A stretch of DNA of 64,000 nt from DASVHS01 sp035468985 (GTDB taxonomy: Bacteria; Acidobacteriota; Thermoanaerobaculia; Gp7-AA8): assembly GCA_035468985.1 (NCBI GenBank), contig DATISF010000038.1:1-64000 (forward strand), read 5' to 3'. The position numbers were made by a program, and so were the translations under genes. Numbering within the stretch: the first letter of the stretch is position 1; each line of letters starts with the position of its first letter. Shown here piece by piece: positions 33,723 through 41,093 of this stretch. The notes beneath the pieces were generated by a model. The model did not search any database. It was not told where the DNA came from and worked only from the letters and a program-made list of their open reading frames with translations.

Positions 33723-34483
33723 CCCAGCTCCCTCAAATCCGCAATGGGCTCCTCGAACGAGCAGGAGCCGAACGAGACCGCGTATTGCTGGCGTACGCGC
33801 GCCAGCTCGTCCGTCGTGACGCGCAGGTCGCGATACCAGATCCCGCCGTCATCGAAGCCAAACGCGCGCGCGTTCTCCTCGCGCAGGATCTGCGACGCCG
33901 AGCCTGGCAACGCCGCGGCGAGAAACACGTTCACGAACCCGTGCATGAAGCCCGACGGCGAATCAGGCTCGTCCGTGAACGCTCTTGTGCAGCGAATCGG
34001 ATGGTGCAGCCCGGCCGTGGCCTTGAACGGCACCTTCCTCTGGCGGCAGAGGCGGATGAACGTCGCCACTTTCTCGGGAGAGGGAAACGCGTCGGCCGTC
34101 ACTCCGCCGGTGCGGATCTTCGCTCGAAGTTTGTAGTGGCCGAGGATGTCGATCAGATCGAAGTCGCTGATCTCGACGTAGATCATCTGCCCGCTCGCCT
34201 GCTGTGCGATCAGATCGATCTGCTCCGCCGAGTCGGCCTTCACCTCGACGGCGTAGGCGTCCGGAATCGAGTCCGGCGTGGCCAGCACGCTCAACGGAAA
34301 ATCGGCCGGCACTTCCTTGACCCGCGCGGCGGGAACGACGAAGCGCGCCAGCGCGAACGCGTACTCCCCGCGGCGGTACTGATCGTATTTGCGAACCGCT
34401 TCCTCCATCGGAAGCGACGCCGGCGCAAAGAGTCCGGCGTAATCGATGAGGGAGTCGAGAAGAACGCGAATGGACTGCTTCAC
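33713..34483 (-). CDS. unknown protein in the tyrosine-catabolism operon
   Basis: 256 aa with no family I can name. GTG 34483 overlaps the hmgA stop (GTGA) and the 3' end overlaps fahA, so it is translated between the two. The sequence looks like an alpha/beta barrel: strands such as ARFVVPAA, MIYVEISDFDLI and LRAKIRTGG, followed by RKVPFKATAGLHHPIR and DSPSGFMHGFVNVFLAAA. RTGG, the Lys of FKATAG and the two His of GLHHP are plausible active-site residues. The pathway step between HmgA and FahA, maleylacetoacetate isomerisation, has no other candidate in this operon. That functional assignment is only a hypothesis. Confidence 0.6.
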   Translation of the reverse strand: MKQSIRVLLDSLIDYAGLFAPASLPMEEAVRKYDQYRRGEYAFALARFVVPAARVKEVPADFPLSVLATPDSIPDAYAVEVKADSAEQIDLIAQQASGQMIYVEISDFDLIDILGHYKLRAKIRTGGVTADAFPSPEKVATFIRLCRQRKVPFKATAGLHHPIRCTRAFTDEPDSPSGFMHGFVNVFLAAALPGSASQILREENARAFGFDDGGIWYRDLRVTTDELARVRQQYAVSFGSCSFEEPIADLRELGWL

Positions 34484-35784
34484 CGCTGATCCGGCCGGAA
34501 ATTTTTCTGCAGCCCCTGCCAGCAGCGGTAGTAGTCGCGCTGCAGCTGCGGTGCGTCCATGGCCACCACGCTCGGCCGCAGCACGAAGCGCGTCTCGAAC
34601 ATGAAGGCCAGAGTGTCGGCGAGAAACTGCGGCTGCAGCTTCGCCGTCGATGCGCGATCGAAGGTCGCCGCGTCCGGCCCGTGACCCGACATGCAGTTGT
34701 GCAGGCTGCCGCCGCCGGGAACGAATCCCTCCGCCTTGGCGTCGTACACGCCGAAGATCAGGCCCATGTACTCGTTCATGATGTTGCGGTGGAAGTACGG
34801 CGGGCGGAACGTGTGCTCCGCCACCATCCAGCGCGGCGGGAAGATCACGAAGTCGCAATTCGCCGTCCCGGCAACCTCCGACGGCGAGGTGAGCACGGTG
34901 AAGATCGACGGATCAGGATGGTCGAACGACACTGAATTCACGGCGTTGAAGCGGCGCAGATCGTACTTGCACGGCGCGTAGTTGCCGCGCCAGGCGACGA
35001 CGTCGAGCGGTGAATGATCGATGCGCGCCGACCACAGATTGCCGAGGAATTTGGCGACGAGCTCGAAGTCGCCGTCGCGGTCCTCGTGCGCCGCGACCGG
35101 CGTCTGAAAATCATGCGGGTTGGCCAGGCCGTTCGCGCCGATGAGTCCCAGCTCGGGGAGCCGGAACAACTGGCCGAAGTTCTCGCAGATGTAGCCGCGC
35201 ACCTCGCCGCCCACTTCGACGCGGAACTTCACTCCGCGCGGGATCAGGCCGATCTCACCCGGCGCCACCGCGAGAACCCCGAGCTCCGTTCTGATCGTCA
35301 GCGGTCCCTGCTGCGGAACGATCAGCAGCTCGCCATCGGCGTCGTAGAAGAAACGCTCGGTCATCGAGCGATTCGCGGCGTAGACGTGCACGCGGATGCC
35401 GCTATGCACCGCCGGATCGCCATTGCCGCAGATGGTGACCACCCCGTCGATGAAGTCGACCGGCTGCGCCGGTATCGGAAATGGATCCCATCGCAACTGG
35501 TTGGGCGTCCCTTCGCTCAGCACGTCGCCATGGCCGAGTTTCCGGAAGGGCTCCTGCGTCACCGACGGCCGGATGCGATACAGCCACGAACGCCGGTTCG
35601 CGTGCCGCGGCGCGGTGAACGGCGTGCCACTGAGCTGCTCGGCGTAGAGCCCGTACGCAACGCCCTGCGGCGAGTTCTGTTCCTGCGGCAACGCACCGGG
35701 GAGGGATTCGGAGGCGTGGTCGTTGGCGAAGCCGGATTGGTAATCCAGTTTCGTGCTGACCGGGCGATCGGTGATGCTGGTCAT
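34480..35784 (-). CDS. hmgA: homogentisate 1,2-dioxygenase
   Basis: 434 aa. Opens the ring of homogentisate to maleylacetoacetate, using Fe(II) and O2. The N-terminus YQSGFANDHASESLPGALP is diagnostic. The iron ligands are the His and Glu of YFHRNIMNEYMG and the His of NCMSGHGPDAATF. Also present is FNAVNSVSFDHPDPSIFTVL. Normal length. The space to hppD (35785-35862) is filled by an inverted GGGATTC repeat. Confidence 0.97.
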   Translation of the reverse strand: MTSITDRPVSTKLDYQSGFANDHASESLPGALPQEQNSPQGVAYGLYAEQLSGTPFTAPRHANRRSWLYRIRPSVTQEPFRKLGHGDVLSEGTPNQLRWDPFPIPAQPVDFIDGVVTICGNGDPAVHSGIRVHVYAANRSMTERFFYDADGELLIVPQQGPLTIRTELGVLAVAPGEIGLIPRGVKFRVEVGGEVRGYICENFGQLFRLPELGLIGANGLANPHDFQTPVAAHEDRDGDFELVAKFLGNLWSARIDHSPLDVVAWRGNYAPCKYDLRRFNAVNSVSFDHPDPSIFTVLTSPSEVAGTANCDFVIFPPRWMVAEHTFRPPYFHRNIMNEYMGLIFGVYDAKAEGFVPGGGSLHNCMSGHGPDAATFDRASTAKLQPQFLADTLAFMFETRFVLRPSVVAMDAPQLQRDYYRCWQGLQKNFRPDQR

Positions 35785-35862
35785 GATTCGGGATCCGGGA
35801 TTCGGGATTCGGGATTCGGGGCCTCGCTTCTACGAATCCCGAATCCCGAACACCGAATCCCG
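35785..35862. repeat. Family F inverted GGGATTC array between hppD and hmgA
   Basis: Four GGATTC/GGGATTCG units (GATTCGGGATCCGGGATTCG onward) are followed after GCCTCGCTTCTAC by inverted units (GAATCCCGAATCCCGAAC, CCGAATCCCG). It can fold into one long hairpin. It exactly fills the intergenic space inside the operon, from the hmgA start codon to the hppD stop codon. Confidence 0.8.
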
Positions 35863-36996
35863 CTAGAGATTACCCCTCTTCGCCTGCTCTGCCTCAATGC
35901 TCTCGAACAACGCCCTGAAGTTCCCCTTCCCGAATCCCCGGCTCCCCTTCCGCTGGATGATTTCGAAGAACAGGGTGGGGCGATCCTCGACCGGCTTCGT
36001 GAACAGCTGGAGCAGATAACCCTCCGGATCTCGGTCGACGAGGATGTTCAGCTCGCGAATCCTTTCGATCGGCTCCTCGATCTCGCCGACGCGCGTCTTC
36101 AGCTCTTCGTAGTACGAGGCCGGCGCGCTGAGAAACTCCACCCCGTTCGCCCTCAGGCGCGTGACGGTCTCAATGATGTCGCCGCACAGCAGCGCGACGT
36201 GCTGCACGCCGGGACCGTGATACCAGTCGAGGTACTCGTCGATCTGGCTCTTCTTCCGTCCCGGTGCGGGCTCGTTGATCGGAAACTTCACGACGCGGTT
36301 GTCATCCGACATCACGATCGACATCAGCGCGCTGTACTCGGTCGAGATGTCCTTGTCGTCGAACGTGATGTAACGCGAGAAGCCCATCACCTTGCTGTAC
36401 CAGTCGGCCCAGACGTTCATCTTGCCGAGCTCGACGTTGCCGACGATGTGGTCGACCACGAGCAGCCCGCCGTCGTCACCGCGCACTTCCGCGGCCTGAT
36501 AGCCGGGCAGAAATACGCCGTTGTATCCGCGTGAGGAGATGAACGTGTGAACCGTGTCGCCGTAGGTGTGGACGGCCGCGCGGCGGATGCTTCCGTGCTC
36601 GTCGTGGACATCATGCGGCTCGATGGCCGGCTTCGCCCCTCGGCGCACGGCCTCCGCGAACGCGAAATCGGCGTCTTCGACCTCGAGGGCGATGTCGCAG
36701 ATGCCGTCGCCATGCTTGCGGATGTGCTCGGCAGCCGGATGATGTGGATTCAGCGGCGAGGTGATGACGAAGCGGACCTTCCCCTGCGCCAGGACGTACG
36801 AGGCCGTCGTGCGGTTGCCGGTCTCGAGCCCGCTGTAGGCGATCTGAGAGAAGCCGAACGCTTTGCGGTAGTAATACGCCGACTGCTTGGCGTTGCCGGC
36901 CCAGAATTCGACATGGTGGATGCGCTTGAGCTTGAGCGGGTTCTCTCCCCGCCCCTGCTGCTGCCGACCGGTCTCGTTTGCCACGGTCACTGACAT
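35863..36996 (-). CDS. hppD: 4-hydroxyphenylpyruvate dioxygenase
   Basis: 377 aa VOC-fold, Fe(II)-dependent enzyme that converts 4-hydroxyphenylpyruvate to homogentisate. The visible motifs are KRIHHVEFWAGNAKQSAYYYRKAFGF, VVDHIVGNV (first His ligand), GPGVQHVALLCGDI (second His), YLLQLFTKPVEDRPTLFFEIIQRKGSRGFGKGNFRALFESIE (Glu ligand in FEII). Length is normal. First gene of the tyrosine operon; ATG 36996 is preceded by GGAGGATTCC, a strong RBS. Confidence 0.97.
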   Translation of the reverse strand: MSVTVANETGRQQQGRGENPLKLKRIHHVEFWAGNAKQSAYYYRKAFGFSQIAYSGLETGNRTTASYVLAQGKVRFVITSPLNPHHPAAEHIRKHGDGICDIALEVEDADFAFAEAVRRGAKPAIEPHDVHDEHGSIRRAAVHTYGDTVHTFISSRGYNGVFLPGYQAAEVRGDDGGLLVVDHIVGNVELGKMNVWADWYSKVMGFSRYITFDDKDISTEYSALMSIVMSDDNRVVKFPINEPAPGRKKSQIDEYLDWYHGPGVQHVALLCGDIIETVTRLRANGVEFLSAPASYYEELKTRVGEIEEPIERIRELNILVDRDPEGYLLQLFTKPVEDRPTLFFEIIQRKGSRGFGKGNFRALFESIEAEQAKRGNL

Positions 36997-37029
36997 GGAA
37001 TCCTCCGCACGCTCCGAGAGCGGAACAGT

Positions 37030-39279
37030 TTAGATGAAAGACGGATGCCTGCCGTAGATCTCGGCGGCCAGCCGGTGGATCGATTTCGCCTTCTCGAGCA
37101 GCCCCCGGAAACGGGCCGTATCACGGATGGGATCGAGCCACGGATCACGCTCCAACATGGGGACACAGGCGAAGCCGGGAATGGCCTCCTCGAAAAATTC
37201 GAAGCCGGTCTCCGTCTCGCCGCCCAGGATCATGGCCCGGCCGATGTAGTACTGCGCCTCCGGATCGCGAATGGCGCGGAGCCGCGATGCCGCGCGCAGC
37301 AAATCGCCGCTGTCCTTTGCCAGGGCGCCGCGAAGCGATTCGAGATACGCGCGGAGCCGGGAGTCGGGAGTGCGCTCGATCGTGTCGCGGATCCGCGTCG
37401 CGGCCTCATCCGCTCTTCCGAGCATGATCAGAATCAGAGGCTCGATGTAGCCGATGTCGCCGCGAGGCTCCACGGAATCGAGGGCCTCTCGATACTTGCC
37501 CTGCATGATCCAGGTGTGCACGACGCTGCTGGCGATCTTCGGATCGAGCTCGCGCGCCCGGCGGTCCGCCGACAGCGACTCGTCCAGCAGTCCGCAGTAG
37601 CGGCAGGCCTTCACCAGCGCCACACAGAGCTCCGGGTCGTTCGGACGGATGCGGATCTGTTCGAGCAGCCGCTGCAGCGATCCCACGGCGCGCCCGAGGT
37701 CGATCTCCACCTCGGCGTAGAGGCGCTGGGCGAGCGGTAGATCGGGATTCAGCTCCAGAGCGCGTTGCAGCGACTGCTCCGCGAGCATCCAGTATTGATC
37801 TCCCTCCTCGCTGTACTTCGCCAGCAGCCATTGCACGCGCGCCAGCCGCGCGTGCGCGGGAGCGAAGGAGGGATCTTCTTCGATCGAACGGAGGTAGAGA
37901 TCGCGCGCGACCATCCATTCCGTGACGCCGTGTCCCTGATGATTGGCGCGCAGAAACAGCTCGTACCCGAGAGCGCTCGAGGGAAGGTCGCGCCGAAGAT
38001 TGCGGCGCTCGCGCTCCGTGGGAGCGGTGCTCAGCGAATTCACGATTCGGCGCGTCAGGTCGTCCTGGATCTTGAAGATGTCGTGAACCGGCGCCTCGAC
38101 GCTGTGTGACCAGAGAACGGATCCGCATTGCGCATCCACCAGCTGCGCGTTGACGCGAAGCTGACCGCCATGCCCCAGCAGCGCGCCGGTGATGATCCAG
38201 TCGACCGCAGCCTCCTCGGCGATCACGCGCGGGTCGCTTGCCTCTGCGCTGAACCGTGCCGCGACGGCACTCGATCGCACGATCACGGAGTCGAGCGCGG
38301 AGAGAGACGTGGTGATCGCATCCGGGAGGCTGTTGGCGAGGAAGTCGAACTCCGGATCGGGTCGCAGCAGACGAAACGGCATCACGATGATGCGCTTCGC
38401 CTCGCGCGACTGAACGGCGGCCGCCGCGGCGTGTTCCGCACGTTCCGCCGAACGGATGTTTCTCAGATCCGACAACACATCGCGGCCGGTGGGGCGCTGG
38501 GACGGAATCCTGGCAAGGCATCGTGTCGTGAGGCGCCGCATCGATTCAGCGATGTCGCCGGGTAACGGAGGCGGATCCTCGGTCAGCACCGCTGCGAATG
38601 TCGCCAGCGGCGAGGGCCGCTCGAACGGCCGCACTCCCGCCAGCATCTCGTACAGCAGGCAGCCGAACGCGAACACGTCGGCGGCGCCCGTCACCGGCTC
38701 GCCCCGAATCTGTTCGGGCGACATGTAGCCGACCGTCCCCATCACGGTACCCGGCATCGTGTGAAACGGCTCGGTCGTGATCGTGGAACCGGCAGGAGCT
38801 CCCGACCACATCAATGCCAGACCGAAATCGAGGATCTTCACCCGGCCGTCGCCAGTGAGAAAGATGTTTTCGGGCTTGAGGTCGCGATGAATTACGCCAC
38901 GTTCGTGCGCCGCGGACAGCCCTTCTGCAATGGCTGTTGCGATTTCGCAAGCGGTTTCGACGTTCAGGCGCCCCGCGGCGAGCCGCTCCCCCAGCGTCTC
39001 CCCTTCCAGGAGCTCCGTGACGGCATAGAGCATCTGTCCGTCGTTCGAGTAGTCGTGAATGGCCAGGATGTTGGGATGCGAAAGACGCGCGACCGCTTTC
39101 GCTTCCCGTTCGAACCGCGCTGCGGCCGCGGCATCGCGTGCCAGCGCTTCCGGGAGGACCTTGATCGCAACCTCGCGGTCGAGCCGCGTATCGCGGGCAC
39201 GGAACACCTCCCCCATTCCTCCGCTGCCGAGGAGGCCGACGATCTCGTAGGCGCCGAGGCGCGTACCGGGAGTGAGCGT
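37030..39279 (-). CDS. serine/threonine protein kinase with TolB-like and TPR regions
   Basis: About 749 aa. The kinase domain (residues 1-270) has the glycine loop LGSGGMGEVFRA, the VAIKVL lysine, HRDLKPENIF, DFGLAL and the APE-equivalent SPEQIRGE. A middle part (RIIVMPFRLLRPDPEFDFLANSLPDAITTSL through SGSVLW) resembles the TolB/CadC-like domain that accompanies such kinases. The C-terminus has TPR-like repeats (PAHARLARVQWLLAKYS, ELNPDLPLAQRLYAEVEIDLGRA). No membrane segment is seen. The start is unclear: no ATG/GTG/TTG lies between the divergent trmJ start (39300) and the conserved LTPGTRLGAYEI. The first frame codon fitting the family N-terminus is ACG at 39279. Confidence 0.85.
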   Translation of the reverse strand, partial: TLTPGTRLGAYEIVGLLGSGGMGEVFRARDTRLDREVAIKVLPEALARDAAAAARFEREAKAVARLSHPNILAIHDYSNDGQMLYAVTELLEGETLGERLAAGRLNVETACEIATAIAEGLSAAHERGVIHRDLKPENIFLTGDGRVKILDFGLALMWSGAPAGSTITTEPFHTMPGTVMGTVGYMSPEQIRGEPVTGAADVFAFGCLLYEMLAGVRPFERPSPLATFAAVLTEDPPPLPGDIAESMRRLTTRCLARIPSQRPTGRDVLSDLRNIRSAERAEHAAAAAVQSREAKRIIVMPFRLLRPDPEFDFLANSLPDAITTSLSALDSVIVRSSAVAARFSAEASDPRVIAEEAAVDWIITGALLGHGGQLRVNAQLVDAQCGSVLWSHSVEAPVHDIFKIQDDLTRRIVNSLSTAPTERERRNLRRDLPSSALGYELFLRANHQGHGVTEWMVARDLYLRSIEEDPSFAPAHARLARVQWLLAKYSEEGDQYWMLAEQSLQRALELNPDLPLAQRLYAEVEIDLGRAVGSLQRLLEQIRIRPNDPELCVALVKACRYCGLLDESLSADRRARELDPKIASSVVHTWIMQGKYREALDSVEPRGDIGYIEPLILIMLGRADEAATRIRDTIERTPDSRLRAYLESLRGALAKDSGDLLRAASRLRAIRDPEAQYYIGRAMILGGETETGFEFFEEAIPGFACVPMLERDPWLDPIRDTARFRGLLEKAKSIHRLAAEIYGRHPSFI

Positions 39280-39299
39280 TTGCCGATGATAATTCGGGG

Positions 39300-40001
39300 G
39301 TGCGAGTCCGCATAGTGCTTGTCGAGCCTCGGGAAGGCGGAAACGTCGGCGCCGCAGCGCGCGCGATGAAGAACTTCGGTTTCCGCGATCTGGTGATCGT
39401 CGGACGTGCACCGGAAGATCCCGACGAGAAGTCGGTGTGGTGGGCGGCGGGGGCGGAGGACGTTCTCCGCGAAGCGCGGCGCGTCGAATCCCTCGGCGAG
39501 GCGCTCGCGGATACAAATCTCAGCGTCGCGACCACAGCGGTACGCGGCCGCCACGTCTACGAGCAGCTCACGCCCGCCGACCTCTCCCGGCTCGCCCACC
39601 AATCCCTCGGCGACCGGGATCGGCTCGCAATCGTGTTCGGACGCGAGACGTGGGGACTGTCGGGACAGGAGATCGCGATGTGCCAGCGGACCGCGTCGAT
39701 CCCGACATCGACCGATTACGAGACGATGAATCTGGCGCAGGCCGTGGGCATCTTCTGCTATGAGCTCGGCAAGCGGCCCTCGGTTGCCGCGAAAAGCAGC
39801 GGCGCCGCGCCGGGCGATCTCATCGCGGCTCTCAATGCACACACGCGCGAGCTATTGATGGACGTCGGCTTCTTCGGCGACAAGAGTCCCGAGCGGATGT
39901 GCGCGGAACTGCAGGCGCTGGCGGGGAAACGGATGTTGACGACGCGGGAGGCGTCGTTGTTGTTGGCGCTGGTGAGGCAGGTGAAGGAAAAGACACGTTA
40001 G
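39300..40001 (+). CDS. trmJ: tRNA (cytidine/uridine-32-2'-O)-methyltransferase (TrmJ-like SPOUT)
   Basis: 233 aa SPOUT methyltransferase. The deep-knot motifs are VEPREGGNVGAAARAMKNFGF, IVFGRETWGLSGQEI and IPTSTDYETMNLAQAV, all typical of TrmJ/LasT. Predicted to 2'-O-methylate position 32 of tRNAs using SAM. GTG start at 39300, about 20 bp from the divergent kinase gene. A 138-bp mobile-element-like repeat begins 3 bp after its stop. Confidence 0.92.
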   Translation: MRVRIVLVEPREGGNVGAAARAMKNFGFRDLVIVGRAPEDPDEKSVWWAAGAEDVLREARRVESLGEALADTNLSVATTAVRGRHVYEQLTPADLSRLAHQSLGDRDRLAIVFGRETWGLSGQEIAMCQRTASIPTSTDYETMNLAQAVGIFCYELGKRPSVAAKSSGAAPGDLIAALNAHTRELLMDVGFFGDKSPERMCAELQALAGKRMLTTREASLLLALVRQVKEKTR

Positions 40002-40003
40002 GA

Positions 40004-40141
40004 GAACCTCTGCGCAAGTCGTCATCCTGAGTCGGCGAAGCGCGACCAAGGATCTCCGGATGCGAAAACGCCTGCGATTTCGAGATCCTTCGCCGTCTTC
40101 GCGGCTCAGGATGACGTGAACAACGACTTGCGCAGAGGTTC
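40004..40141. mobile_element. 138-bp MITE-like element with 19-bp perfect terminal inverted repeats (family A core)
   Basis: Termini GAACCTCTGCGCAAGTCGT (40004-40022) and its exact inverse (40123-40141). Inside lies a family A palindrome (GTCATCCTGAG...CTCAGGATGAC). A second copy lies at 49886-50066 in opposite orientation. The element lacks a coding region, so a transposase or RAYT would have to act in trans. No clear target duplication is visible. Confidence 0.85.
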
Positions 40142-40170
40142 CGCGGCCCCGAGTCCTCGTGTCCCCCCAA

Positions 40171-40704
40171 TCACAACTTCAAGATCAGCTTCGTCATATC
40201 GTGCTGATTCCCGTCCGGATCCGTCCCATAACCCGGCTGGAGAAACGACTTGAATCCGAGGGTCTCGAGCGTTTTCACGGCGTCGGCTTCGAGGTCGGAG
40301 ATCAGCATCGAATTCACATGGCGAAGTCCGCGGTCGCGGGCGATGTCGATCAGGTGATTCACGAGCAGCGTACCGAGGCCGACCCCACGAAATGCCGGTT
40401 CGATCATCCATTTGATGCGTCCGACGAGGCGCAGCGGTCCGCCGAGACGATGCAGCGTGGCGTCGGCGACGACGCGCTTGCCGTCGAGCGCGATCAGGGG
40501 ATAGACCTTCCCGTAATCGATGTTGCGGCCCCATGCGTCGATCAGCGCGCGGTTGTCGACGTTGTCCCAGGCGAAGCGCTTGTACTCGTTCGGCAGGGCG
40601 TGGAAGAACTGGTAGAGCGCGTCGACGTCATTGGAGGTGAAGGGACGGAGCAGAACGCGGCGGCCGTCGCGCAGGACGGCCTCTTGGGGATAGCGGTGCG
40701 GCAT
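40171..40704 (-). CDS. GNAT-family N-acetyltransferase
   Basis: 177 aa. GNAT fold with VVADATLHRL and the acetyl-CoA loop KWMIEPAFRGVGLGTLLVNHLIDIARDRGLRHV (R/QxxGxG/A type, here RGVGLG). The C-terminal region LETLGFKSFLQPGYGTDPDGNQHDMTKLIL is usual for the family. The opening AVLRDGRRVLLRPFTSNDVDALYQFF resembles Pat-like protein acetyltransferase domains. Substrate unknown. Standing alone on the minus strand, flanked by repeats. Confidence 0.85.
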   Translation of the reverse strand: MPHRYPQEAVLRDGRRVLLRPFTSNDVDALYQFFHALPNEYKRFAWDNVDNRALIDAWGRNIDYGKVYPLIALDGKRVVADATLHRLGGPLRLVGRIKWMIEPAFRGVGLGTLLVNHLIDIARDRGLRHVNSMLISDLEADAVKTLETLGFKSFLQPGYGTDPDGNQHDMTKLILKL

Positions 40705-40729
40705 AGCGGCCGCGAAGCATACAACGAAC

Positions 40730-40769
40730 GAGTCCTCGGTCCTCGGTCCCTCGGTTGTCGGTCGTCGGG
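40730..40769. repeat. Family G tandem CCTCGGT repeat upstream of the GNAT gene
   Basis: GAGTCCTCGGTCCTCGGTCC then CTCGGTTGTCGGTCGTCGGG: imperfect tandem units resembling the repeat at 29011. It lies in the 139-bp space between the GNAT start and the small secreted frame on the other strand; the rest of that space (40770-40832) shows no feature. Confidence 0.5.
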
Positions 40770-40843
40770 ATGCGACGTCTTGGATGACAACTGGTTGTCT
40801 TCGGTCTCGAGCGGCCTATCCTCCACAAAGGATAGGAGGAAAT

Positions 40844-41092
40844 ATGTCTAGAATGCTTCGCGTCACAATCCTTGCGGTGATGTTCTTCGCACTCTCGATT
40901 TCGAGCGATGCTGCGTGAGGCCCAGACAGTCACGATATCCAATGCGGTATGGATTGCACTTTTGACGGCTACTGCGCGATCGTTGTCACCCCAGAAGGGT
41001 CGACTCCGGCAACAACAGCATGCATCGAGTTGGCCGGCGGCTGCGCCAGCCACCAGAATGATTGTCATTGCGATGGCGATGGCGGTTTCTGA
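40844..41092 (+). pseudogene. small Cys-rich secreted protein frame with an internal TGA
   Basis: A strong RBS AGGAGGA (40834-40840) precedes ATG 40844. The frame gives a clear signal peptide (MSRMLRVTILAVMFFALS...SSDAA, 24 residues), then TGA at 40916-40918. It continues in the same frame for 57 codons to the stop at 41090. The downstream part, starting GPDSHDIQCGMDC, has seven cysteines, and the stop lies 1 nt before the next gene's ATG. Either the TGA is a nonsense mutation or base error (TGC would give an eighth Cys), or the codon is recoded. I see no convincing SECIS hairpin. Family unknown. Confidence 0.6.
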
Positions 41093-41093
41093 A

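Noticed and set aside
35785..35862. CRISPR-like array between hppD and hmgA
   Set aside because: Units are 7-8 bp with no spacers and half are inverted; it is a palindromic array, not a CRISPR.
40916..40918. Selenocysteine codon in the small Cys-rich frame
   Set aside because: No convincing SECIS hairpin within the next 40 nt, and the residue would sit at the signal-peptide cleavage site; a mutation or base error is simpler.
40908..41093. N-terminal extension of the 742-aa secreted protein
   Set aside because: It overlaps the small Cys-rich frame and lacks a good RBS; ATG 41094 starts a proper signal peptide.
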